Shown here piece by piece: positions 8,194 through 16,400 of a stretch of 45,401 bases of DNA. The notes under the pieces were generated by a model. It searched no databases, was not told the DNA's origin, and saw nothing but the letters and a program-made list of their open reading frames with translations. Numbering within the stretch: the first letter of the stretch is position 1; each line of letters starts with the position of its first letter. The position numbers and the translations under genes were made by a program. The DNA comes from a virus. The stretch is from positions 1-45,401 of the IMG/VR virus record IMGVR_UViG_3300025141_000190; one strand, 5' to 3'.

Positions 8194-9747
8194 TTACACT
8201 GTGGGTATTGCCGTATTAGCAGTGTTCTGCGTGGTCCAACCACCAAGCAGACCCGTAGGACCAGAGAATCGAATAATACGATAGAATCTAGATGACGGGG
8301 TAATAGCAGCTTTGCCATAACGAGTAATCAGACCCTTTCTGGGCTGGAAAGTGTTGGGATCAACGACTTTCGGCAGACCCTGGAGAGGAATGTACGGAGC
8401 GTACACATAACCAGCGTCCATCGGGCTAGACCCCTTGTAACCCATGAGGATCTCGTCCTCAGGATACAGCGGATCAACATAAAGATCGTAGCGACCCATG
8501 AATTTACCAACATAAGCAATAGCATTCTTATCCATGTTAGTAGGAGCATCTGCGCGATCAATGCCACCCTGAAGTTTAGCCGAAGACTCAAGCATCGAAG
8601 CGACAACAGGAGCGCAAATAATCCAGTTACCAGGACCTCGCTGAGTACTCTTGTAAATACTTTGTGAAGCAATGTTAATCAGTGCAAGCAGGTTGGCATA
8701 TACATCTCCAACATGACGAGGAGCAAAGTTTAAAGAAGAAGCACCCCAATCCATAAGGAAAACATTAAGGTCAGATCCAGCAGGGCTAGTAGGAAGACCA
8801 GCCATATCAGGACCATTAATGAAATCACCGAAATTAGAATCTTCGGGAGGGCCTGTCCCAGTAAACCCTTGGAAGTTATTACTGTTACCCCAATCAAGGT
8901 TAGTTCTACTAAACGGTCCAATATTAGTATCAACATCGTAAGCAATCATACGAAGATCTTCGATGAGTTCACGATCAATTTCCAGACGAAGTTCGTTAGA
9001 AAGAAGATCAGTAAGTTCACGCTCAAGATCAAGGTTATGATAAGCCTTAAGGTCTTGAGAAGCCTCAAGAGTCCAAAGGGCTCTCATCTTGCGGGTACGA
9101 GCGACAACAGGCTGTTGCTCGATCTGGAATGTCATATCGGGAATTCCAGTACCAGCAAGAAGTTCGCCAGCACTCATGGAGAATCCCCAAGTACTGTGCC
9201 CTTGAGCGGTAGAGGACGCTGGGAAATCAGCTATCTTACCACCGTAGGTACCAGAAGGCGAACCAGGACCAGCACCAAGGCCCATCTGGTTGACATCCAA
9301 TGCCGCAGCATAGGTCTCCATGGAGCTACCAAGACCACCAATGGCACTCGTTTCAAGACCACCCCAAGTGAGGTTGTACTTGCTGTATAAGGTATCACTT
9401 CTAGCACCTTGTCCACGACCAGAGCCGAGGTAGAAAATTTGGGACACAGGACCACTCATGGGCTGCACTCCACAAACCTTGTTAGCTAAGAGTTCGGGGA
9501 ACACTCTGCGAACAAGAGGGAATGCAAACTTTTGAAAAGTACCAAGGTTTTGGGTTCCCGTAGCACCAGCACTATCGGTGGGGAAAGCCTCATCAAGTCT
9601 TTCAGACATGATAGCCTTGGCTTGGTTTTCTAAAAGTTGAGCAGTTACTCTCTGCACATAGCTATCCTCTATCCCTTCCAGGACAGGAGCCCACTTAGAG
9701 ACGGTTTCGTTATCGGCTCCAGGCTCCATAATTTCATTATCAATCAT
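8194..9747 (-). CDS. gp23: Major capsid protein (T4 gp23-like, HK97 fold)
   Basis: Forms the hexamers of the head shell. The 517-aa length equals the family norm (T4, 521). Signature segments in order: KWAPVLEGIED at the N-terminus; VRRVFPELLANKVCGVQPM; TRKMRALWTLEASQDLKAYH; LSNELRLEIDRELIEDLR; the late GYKGSSPMDAGYVYAPYIPL; and TFQPRKGLITRYGKAA before the final FYRIIRF strand. A likely prohead-protease site of the (L/I)-x-E|(A/G) type lies at LDE53|A54, so the first 53 residues would be a cleaved delta domain, as in T4, where residue 65 is used. Base composition over this gene looks less AT-rich than its neighbours, as expected of a highly expressed gene. It follows the scaffold gene by 13 bases and is followed by a strong terminator. 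Confidence 0.98.
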   Translation of the reverse strand: MIDNEIMEPGADNETVSKWAPVLEGIEDSYVQRVTAQLLENQAKAIMSERLDEAFPTDSAGATGTQNLGTFQKFAFPLVRRVFPELLANKVCGVQPMSGPVSQIFYLGSGRGQGARSDTLYSKYNLTWGGLETSAIGGLGSSMETYAAALDVNQMGLGAGPGSPSGTYGGKIADFPASSTAQGHSTWGFSMSAGELLAGTGIPDMTFQIEQQPVVARTRKMRALWTLEASQDLKAYHNLDLERELTDLLSNELRLEIDRELIEDLRMIAYDVDTNIGPFSRTNLDWGNSNNFQGFTGTGPPEDSNFGDFINGPDMAGLPTSPAGSDLNVFLMDWGASSLNFAPRHVGDVYANLLALINIASQSIYKSTQRGPGNWIICAPVVASMLESSAKLQGGIDRADAPTNMDKNAIAYVGKFMGRYDLYVDPLYPEDEILMGYKGSSPMDAGYVYAPYIPLQGLPKVVDPNTFQPRKGLITRYGKAAITPSSRFYRIIRFSGPTGLLGGWTTQNTANTAIPTV

Positions 9748-9760
9748 AGTAAAATCCGTT

Positions 9761-10393
9761 TTAGTTATTATTGTGAGGCATGAAAGCCATAACTTCGTCG
9801 GTCAGGAACGGATTACTATTTTCAATAGTATAAGTTTCGTCCTTCGCGTTGTCGTCCACGTTTTCTCTAATAATAATAGCTTTTTCCGTGGACTCGAAAT
9901 CACTATTTAACTCTTCTCTAAGGGAATTATTGTCCCCTTGGAGTTGATTTAATCCTTCATTTAAGGAGATCATTTTATCTTCAAGATTAGCAATAACTCT
10001 CTCTAATCTTTGATTGTCTTTAATAGATTCTGATAATTCTTGTACAAGAATATCATTGTTATCATGAACTTTAGTAATATCTTCATTAACTTGAGATACT
10101 ATAGGATCAATATCTTCTCTTTCTATCTCGAAAGAGAGAATAGATTTAATATCCTTAAGAGCTTGAGCGTCACGATAAATCTCATGCGACTCAGAAAGCT
10201 CATCAAGGGCAGCCTCTTGGATAGTATCCATTTGATGACGAAGGAATGCATGAACTTTATGCGTAAGAACATCCATTTCATCATCAATCCTTTCGGAAAT
10301 AACATCCTGCATAACCTTTGCAATTTCAGTAATAAGCTCCTCGCTCATTCCTTCAGGCAGTAGGTCTGCAATATCTTTAACTTTGTCTGACAT
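9761..10393 (-). CDS. gp22: Prohead scaffold / core protein (T4 gp22-like)
   Basis: Internal scaffold that shapes the prohead and is degraded by the prohead protease. The 210-aa protein is acidic and almost entirely helical, with a heptad-like coiled coil from about residue 80 to 165. Sequence identity to T4 gp22 is not obvious; the call rests on composition, size and position between protease and capsid genes, exactly as T4 21-22-23. Two sites fit the protease rule: LPE14|G15 and IQE60|A61. I chose the ATG at 10393 because AGGAGA sits 7 bases upstream; the frame also opens 11 codons earlier at 10426 but without a ribosome binding site. Confidence 0.75.
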   Translation of the reverse strand: MSDKVKDIADLLPEGMSEELITEIAKVMQDVISERIDDEMDVLTHKVHAFLRHQMDTIQEAALDELSESHEIYRDAQALKDIKSILSFEIEREDIDPIVSQVNEDITKVHDNNDILVQELSESIKDNQRLERVIANLEDKMISLNEGLNQLQGDNNSLREELNSDFESTEKAIIIRENVDDNAKDETYTIENSNPFLTDEVMAFMPHNNN

Positions 10394-10423
10394 AAATAAG
10401 TCTCCTATCTGTTTATATGTATG

Positions 10424-10450
10424 CACCCCATATTAATAGAGGTGTTTTTT
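10424..10450 (+). terminator. Candidate antisense (plus-strand) terminator between protease and scaffold genes
   Basis: On the plus strand CACCCC (10424-10429) pairs with GAGGTG (10439-10444), with one mismatch, around a nine-base AT loop, followed by six T. On the minus strand the same bases form a six-pair hairpin with no following T run. If functional it would stop antisense transcripts entering the protease gene; alternatively it is just a structured leader for the scaffold message. Confidence 0.25.
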
Positions 10451-10462
10451 ATTATTTTTTGT

Positions 10463-11584
10463 TTACCGATCTCCAGGGGCCTGTCTGCGTATTTTATCTT
10501 GAGCCGCATCTGCTGCTGCATCTCTTCTAGTCTCCCTTCCTACGCCCCTGGAGGGATGAACTTCCCGTCTACGCTTAGTAGCTGCCTGAACTTTAGATCT
10601 AGGGGCATTAGATTGTGATCCTCTGCTAGGAACTTTCTTTCCCTTATCATGAGCTTGTTTAATTTCATCTTCAGCCCATCTAGTAGTATTAAAACCATGA
10701 CCTTGCTTTCCTCTTTTTATAGCTCTAGGTCCCCCTGCGGCAGCAGCCCTAGCATAAGCTCTACCTCTTTTTAACTGTCTAGTTCTGGGATCTCCCATAT
10801 ACTTTGCTTCCATCAACTTATCTCTCATAAAGTTAATGAATTGGGTGGAAGAATTTTGTACAGATCTTTTATGAGGATCTAAGGAAGGGGGAGGTGCCTT
10901 TCTAGTTGGTTCAACTTTAGGAGGTACATATTTTGCAGGACCTTTTTTCCTACCAGGATCTGGTAGATCCTTCCTTGAAGCTACTATTTCAGTAATTACC
11001 GCTTCCTTGAGAAGAGTAGTAAAGTTCTTAACCTTTTTAGCTTCTGGGAGGACTCTATCAATGATCTCTTGGATCTGGGTAGACTCTGTAAGTCCAGGAT
11101 AAGCACCTCTGGTTGAGGGGTCTGCCACTAAGTCCCAAGTAATTAACTTAAAGTCTTCGTTAACATACTTTTTACCATCCATCTCCTCAGTTACCGTACC
11201 CATACCACGGGAGGAGATACCTACTTTAACCCCACCTTCAATAAGAGCTTTAGCTACCTTACCAGAAGGGGTATCCAATATTTCAGCCTCACCAATAACC
11301 TCATTACCTTTCATATTAAGACCAGTAATCAAGTGGGATACATTAGAAAGCCTGACAGAATCATTTTGTGGATGATCAAGTTCACCCATCAATCTTCTTT
11401 CGGTAATAGATTCAGCTAATTTATTTATTTCTCTTTCTAGAAGAGGTTTTTTATAAATTCTTTTATTATTATTTGCTTCATCTGCTCTCTGAAAACAGCC
11501 CCTAATTTTCATAAGCCCTGCTTTACTATCTTCGTTTAATATTTGTAAATTTTCAATAATAAATGTGTCTTCTAATAATTTCAT
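10463..11584 (-). CDS. gp21: Prohead core protease (T4 gp21-like, peptidase S77) with long basic C-terminal extension
   Basis: Serine protease that cleaves scaffold and capsid delta domains during head maturation. Residues 1-200 are the protease: GCFQRADEANNNKRIYKKPL early, the catalytic His in GELDHPQ (H71), and the catalytic Ser in VGISSRGMGTV (S124 or S125), then LITWDLVADPSTRGAYPG. These are hallmarks of the herpes-protease-like S77 family. T4 gp21 is only 212 aa; here another ~165 residues follow, rich in Lys, Arg, Pro and Ala (YVPPKVEPTRKAPPP, then many RG/RR pairs) and predicted disordered. The gene starts by ATGA overlap with the upstream 150-aa gene. The tail may bind DNA or the core, and could be removed by self-cleavage; this is inference. 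Confidence 0.94.
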   Translation of the reverse strand: MKLLEDTFIIENLQILNEDSKAGLMKIRGCFQRADEANNNKRIYKKPLLEREINKLAESITERRLMGELDHPQNDSVRLSNVSHLITGLNMKGNEVIGEAEILDTPSGKVAKALIEGGVKVGISSRGMGTVTEEMDGKKYVNEDFKLITWDLVADPSTRGAYPGLTESTQIQEIIDRVLPEAKKVKNFTTLLKEAVITEIVASRKDLPDPGRKKGPAKYVPPKVEPTRKAPPPSLDPHKRSVQNSSTQFINFMRDKLMEAKYMGDPRTRQLKRGRAYARAAAAGGPRAIKRGKQGHGFNTTRWAEDEIKQAHDKGKKVPSRGSQSNAPRSKVQAATKRRREVHPSRGVGRETRRDAAADAAQDKIRRQAPGDR

Positions 11585-12033
11585 TTTTGTCCTCTAGCTT
11601 TATGTGTTTTTTTCTTATACTTTTTACCCTTACGGGCTTCCCTTCTAGATTTGGCAGAAAGCTTCTTAGCCTTCTTACCAGCATACTTGTGACTAGTTCT
11701 AGATGCATGATCTTTTACCGATCCCCAATCAGCACTAGGCGTAGCACTTCCTGGGGTAAATCCTTTTGCTATCCTTCCGCTAACCACTGATTCACTATCT
11801 GTTCCTCCGTGTGTCCTTTTAGAAATGACATACAATCGTCTAGATCCTTTAGTGGAGAACATGTGTCCTGGCCCTTGCGCCTGTAAAGCTTTTTTAATAG
11901 TTCCATAAACCTTAACTCTGGATTTAATAGCTAAATTGCCGCTCTTTCCCTTGGTCTTATAAGTACCTCTCCCCGAAGGATAACGGCTACTTTTCTTCTC
12001 ATTTAACAATTGGAGTACGCTTAGAACGTCCAC
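11581..12033 (-). CDS. Small strongly basic protein in the head-assembly cluster
   Basis: I chose a GTG start at 12033 because TTAGGAG lies five bases upstream, giving 150 residues; the same frame is open back to a GTG at 12063. The protein is very basic. Its C-terminus is a Lys/Arg-rich tail (about residues 115-150, such as KKAKKLSAKSRREARKGKK). Its central part contains a possible compact segment (SRVKVYGTIKKAL, then GSRRLYVISKRTHGG). The family is unknown. It takes the place of the small core genes 67/68 that precede gene 21 in T4, so an internal core or DNA-condensing role is plausible. Its start overlaps the end of the 148-aa gene by 35 bases in another frame. Its end overlaps the protease start (ATGA). 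Confidence 0.7.
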   Translation of the reverse strand: MDVLSVLQLLNEKKSSRYPSGRGTYKTKGKSGNLAIKSRVKVYGTIKKALQAQGPGHMFSTKGSRRLYVISKRTHGGTDSESVVSGRIAKGFTPGSATPSADWGSVKDHASRTSHKYAGKKAKKLSAKSRREARKGKKYKKKTHKARGQK

Positions 12034-12445
12034 GGGTTCTCCTAATTTTAGTTGTTGGGGCACTTATGCCATGCTGAGTAACAGTTTGACCGACAGAAGG
12101 GGCCATACCAGCCATCTCAGAAACCAAGGAAGTTAACTTATTAATAGTCTCAACTAATTCTTCTCGTAGACTAGTAATTTTTTCTTGAAGAAGTTCTTGT
12201 TCAGATAGTAAGGGCTCCCTAACGGTTTCCCGCTTAGGAGCCTCACCCATACCAAAAGATTCTTGGAGAACTTGTTCAACCATAGAGCCAGGAATAGCAA
12301 CATCAGATATATCGACATCTGTGGCAGGTAATTCTTTAGGACGAGCTACTTCAGGAGTAGAGCCCTTCTTAGAAATCTTACCAGAGTCTATTAGAGACAT
12401 AGCAAAGTCTCCAATGCTCATTCCTGACTCTTCTAACTTACCCAT
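11999..12445 (-). CDS. 148-aa head-cluster protein with coiled coil and basic C-terminus
   Basis: No family recognised. Residues 1-25 form a short helix (SIGDFAMSLIDSGK). Residues 75-110 are a clear coiled-coil heptad stretch (LLSEQELLQEKITSLREEL). The last 17 residues are basic (TKIRRTRGRSKRTPIVK). The start overlaps the stop of the 187-aa gene by one base. It stands in the position of the T4 prohead core genes upstream of the protease and is likely a minor scaffold or core component; this is inference from position and helical content. Confidence 0.75.
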   Translation of the reverse strand: MGKLEESGMSIGDFAMSLIDSGKISKKGSTPEVARPKELPATDVDISDVAIPGSMVEQVLQESFGMGEAPKRETVREPLLSEQELLQEKITSLREELVETINKLTSLVSEMAGMAPSVGQTVTQHGISAPTTKIRRTRGRSKRTPIVK

Positions 12446-13008
12446 TACTCGTCGTCTTCGTCAGCTTCTTCGTTGGTAGCTTCAACAATAAGACCAGCTT
12501 CGGAAAGAATATCAAGAATCTCATCAGCGTTCTCAATAATGAAAGACTCTTCAACCTGCTCAGAAATGAGACCAGCTTCAGAGAAGACTTCCATCATAGC
12601 GGCAGCATGCTCTTGCAGAGCTTCGTCAGTAAGCTCATACTCACCAAGATCAGACTCACATAGAGGGCAGCAGTTAGCTTCGACTTCAGTGTTCTCACCT
12701 CGCCTCGCGTATGCTCCTCTACCTTCCCTTCTCTCTCTCCCCTGCGCTCTCTCATCGTCAGTAAGCTCCCCCCTAGTTGGGGCACCACCTGTAGTAGCCT
12801 GTTTCTGACCTCGTTTCTGCTGCTCGACCCGTGAGTGTAAACCTTTCCCACCTTTAGGAGTTTTCACTCCACGCGCACCTAGATGCTTTTCACGCCTTTC
12901 CGCTGCGCTCTCTTCGTTAACCTCTTCAATAGTAATACCAGCCTTCTCCCAACCGTTGGACTCAAGTAACTGGCTCACAAACTCGTCCGTAACAATTCTT
13001 CTATTCAT
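12445..13008 (-). CDS. 187-aa head-cluster protein with Arg/Gly-rich centre and single CCxxC motif
   Basis: No family recognised. It has three parts. Residues 1-33 form a helical start (DEFVSQLLESNGWEKAG). Residues 34-106 are an Arg/Lys/Gly/Glu-rich, probably disordered segment whose DNA is visibly more GC- and purine-rich on the coding strand. Residues 107-187 form an acidic helical end with CCPLC at 113-117 and a repeated SEAGLI-[SV]-E unit (143-150 and 169-176). The end also holds two sites fitting the prohead-protease rule (LSE170|A and IVE176|A). It is the first gene of the head cluster, with GGAGA seven bases before the ATG. A prohead core component cleaved by the gp21-like protease is a reasonable guess. 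Confidence 0.75.
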   Translation of the reverse strand: MNRRIVTDEFVSQLLESNGWEKAGITIEEVNEESAAERREKHLGARGVKTPKGGKGLHSRVEQQKRGQKQATTGGAPTRGELTDDERAQGRERREGRGAYARRGENTEVEANCCPLCESDLGEYELTDEALQEHAAAMMEVFSEAGLISEQVEESFIIENADEILDILSEAGLIVEATNEEADEDDE

Positions 13009-13101
13009 TTTTAATTCTCCAATTAAAGGTATGCGGGTATTTACCCGTCTGTTAATATGTAGACCTCATTAAATTTAATGGGGTATATTTTATAAAAAAT
13101 T
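13009..13101. promoter_or_regulatory. 93-base gap before the head-assembly cluster with two palindromes and a possible promoter
   Basis: A 5-6 bp stem CGGGTA/TACCCG lies at 13034-13047, and a near-perfect palindrome centred on CATTAAATTTAATG lies at 13064-13083. Neither is followed by a clear T run on the minus strand. Upstream on the minus strand is TTTATAAAATATA, a sequence one base from a T4 late promoter box (TATAAATA). As this is one of the longer gaps and the start of the head cluster, a separate late promoter here is plausible but unproven. Confidence 0.3.
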
Positions 13102-13404
13102 CTATGTTACGAATACATTAGGGGAGCCTTTACTTATTTTACCACACTGAGGGTAGCTATCCCCTACCTTAGCTATTTGAGCCCCCTCTACAAATACTTT
13201 TGTCTCAGTACTGCTAAGGGTTGGCGAATGAGATTTACACTTTTTACCCATTTTACGGGTGTGACTTTCTGTTCTACCCCCTACAAAATGTACTTGTTCA
13301 CCATTTATAGTTATAGAAGATTTAGAGGATCTGCACTCAGTTTCGCTGTCGCAACCATGGTTTAATCCAGTTACTTTATCACCTGTTCTTGCTACTGCTT
13401 TCAT
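13102..13404 (-). CDS. PAAR-domain spike tip protein (T4 gp5.4-like)
   Basis: PAAR proteins cap the central tail spike with a sharp metal-bound cone that pierces the outer membrane. The 100 residues show the family layout: an ARTGDKVTG start, then ITINGEQVHFVGG, and finally KVFVEGAQIAKVGDSYPQCG with a GSPNVFVT end. Candidate metal ligands are H16, H48, H59 and C87. The domain stands alone with no toxin or extension. It should sit on the gp5-like spike encoded about 25 kb away at 38453. It lies four bases after the cysteine-rich gene, so the two are surely co-expressed. Confidence 0.9.
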   Translation of the reverse strand: MKAVARTGDKVTGLNHGCDSETECRSSKSSITINGEQVHFVGGRTESHTRKMGKKCKSHSPTLSSTETKVFVEGAQIAKVGDSYPQCGKISKGSPNVFVT

Positions 13405-13407
13405 AAT

Positions 13408-16400
13408 TTATGGTAGGGGGTCAGGAGGATTAGTTCTATCCTCTAAAGGCTTTTGAACTAATTTGGGGTTATCTCTAAAGAAATCAAAACTAATAGGTTT
13501 CATATCACTTCTAACCTCTTTAACTTTTGGGTACCTATTTTCTACAGCCTTATGTATTTTACCCATACTAGCTAGAGATTTAAACCCTTCTAAATCATTA
13601 CATTCTCTCTGTAAATATTTTATTTGCTCTCTGCCCATCTCATCATATACATCAGACCACTTAACTATATTGCCACTAACATCCCAGTTGGCCTTAAAGT
13701 CTTTTAAAACTTCAAACAATCGTCTGGTAGGTCCTTTTGGTCTAGGGAGTACAGGAGTTATGTTAGTATAGTTTACTAAATTAGTTAATTCCTTAGTATT
13801 TATTCCATATTCTTTGGCATTATGGGTAGGGTTAGATATGCTTATTCCTGGCTTGGGGTAAGCGAAAGATTCTTTTATGTGAGGGGCTTTCCAAACATCG
13901 CTTCTTTCTGGGTCAGGATGCACTTCAAATGTAAGTTCCCTAACCCCATAGGACACATACTTAGACAAGGAGTGGAAAGGCACATCCTTAGTCTTATCTG
14001 TAGGTATTAAAACTACAGTGGGTAAAAATCTTCTTATTGGTCTAATTAGTCTGGGGTCATCAAATATATCGAACACAAAATCTTTAGTAGTTAAGTTTAT
14101 TATTCCCCCATTAGTAATGTAATTAAAGATAGGATCATCAGCATCAACTCTAAACACCATAAAGGGGAATGGGAATTTACTAACCCAATCATCACGTACA
14201 GTGCTGTCAGTCTCATAAGTATACGTAACCTGAGTTTTAGAGATAAAAGAATTTTCTCTCTCTAAATCCGTAACACTACTTAGATTTGCTGTTAACATAT
14301 AAAAATTCTTTCTCTCATTAGTAACCCCATACCGCTCATCTAAATATAAATCAGGAGCAGAGGACACATTTAAAGTAAAGTCGTATGTGTCATCCATTAA
14401 GTACATTATCTTTTGTAAAGTTTCTAACTGAAGTATCCGTGCCCTATCGAAATCTCCCTGTACAGGTATCTCCGTATAACTTCCATTGGAAGTAGTTATT
14501 CTTTGGTAATCCCCTTCGCTCATAGTGATAGACCCACTAGAGTTAAGATTTATAGTATCATCAATCTTATAATAAAGTTGTGTTTTAGTACCATCCGATA
14601 AAGTAATAGGTAGATTTTTATCTAAATCAGTAGCTAAAGTCTTCCAATACTTCATCCTTTCGTTATCACCCTCTGAATACACATTACCTTTTAACCTAAA
14701 TGCATTATCTCCCGCAAGCTTAATAGCCCTACCTTCATTTACAGTGGGCGATAGAGATTTAAGTTCTGATAGTCTAGTGTCTGGGTACTTAGTTTGGTTT
14801 CTAATAATATTCTTTAATAAATTTATTAAATCATCGCCAGACAAAGTATGAATTCTATTAGAGATTAGTAACTCTCTAATAGTTCCTAGCATTTGAGACT
14901 TTATAGACTGTCCTGTTGCTAACTTAGCCTGATTCAATAGATTTACAAGATTAATATGCAAGCTGTTTTCAATAGCACCATCGTCTAAATCTGAGTATGG
15001 TATATCAGAAAACAAACCTCCTTTAATTCCTTTATTATTTAAATCATAGACTGCCCGAACAGAAGTATGAACTGTAGTCTTAAAAAGACTTGCTGGTAAA
15101 GTTCCCCTATTTATAGGAAGGAACTCTGTATTAGAAAGTTTATAAGTTTTATTACTATGATTTCTCTCAAATACCTCATCAACATAGGTCATTGAGTAGA
15201 CTCTATCTTTTTGAGAATTATTGTACCCAGTATCATTTGATAACTCTTCATCCCCACAGCCCCCATCCTTACACTGAGGTTCATTAATATACATGTGATT
15301 AGGGTAACAAACGGATGGTAATGTTTTTCCACACTCATCTACTATAGTTACTTCCTGACATTCTTCTCCACCTCCTGCTCCTGTTTCATAATCAAATGGC
15401 ATACGCACACAATCCCAACAAGAATATTCACAATCGTCTATATTACATAAAGCATCACAATCATCTTTAGTTTCCCCCATAGAGCAAGGCACCCCACATC
15501 TTTGTGTGCCAACTCCATCAGGAGGCCCATCACAGTCAGCCTCAAAGCTACAATCCCCCGTAGTGTCATCACAGACAGGACATTTTTTCAGACAATTCCC
15601 TCCACCTGGACCACCTTCCTTATTACATGTTATTCTATCTGGGAATGTTCCATCAGGACAACCCCCACCAACTTTATTTGTAGTTTTTGTGCAACACCCA
15701 CAATCATCAGGGTTACATTTCCAACACAGAGTATCAAGTTCATCACCACATACTTTCTCACACTCTTCAATAGTATCTCCATTTGGGCAATCTTTATCAC
15801 AATAAACTTGGCACCCAGTCTGCCAATCACAGGTACCATCATTATTACATTTAGGACATGCTTTTCCAAAACACTTCGTTTGGCACTTATACCAATCGTC
15901 ATTACAACCAGGAGGCCAAACCCAATCTCCTTTAACTCCGTCCCATGTCGCATTACAGGTGGCATTACAGCATATGCAACCTGTTCCAATATCGGCACCA
16001 CATTCATACCCATCAGGTGGGGGTGACGGAGGTGGGATCATTGGTCCAGTACCAGGCGTTAGTGGCCCTCCTCCTCCAAAACCACCTCCACCATCCCATT
16101 TGTTACAGTTCTTTTCTGAAGACTTACAGATTAATGGATCTAAATATAAATTAACCCCATTCAAAGTACAATCTATACCACAGTCTCCAGTATCAGGAAG
16201 TGCGCCACATTGACCTGTCAAATCAAATATTATAAAGTCAGTCCAAGCACAAGGCACATCCTTTGGAAATGCTTGATCACAATGGTATCTCCTACAAATT
16301 TGATCACAATACTGGTCACAGGGACCGCTATCTGCCCAGAATGTAGTCCCATCAATATCCCAAGTGGGTGGTGGCTCACAATTAACTTCATCAAACCCTG

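Noticed and set aside
8328-9455. Alternative frames inside the major capsid gene on both strands
   Set aside because: Their translations are Leu/Val-rich shadows of the capsid frame, which is unambiguous by family signature.
12473-12851. Open frames on both strands over the GC-richer part of the 187-aa gene
   Set aside because: Low-complexity Ser/Arg-rich translations, no RBS and no fit to the operon. The 187-aa frame is coupled to its neighbour and has a good RBS.
13034-13083. The two palindromes before the head cluster as a Rho-independent terminator after the PAAR gene
   Set aside because: No T run follows either stem on the minus strand. Recorded only as a structured intergenic region.
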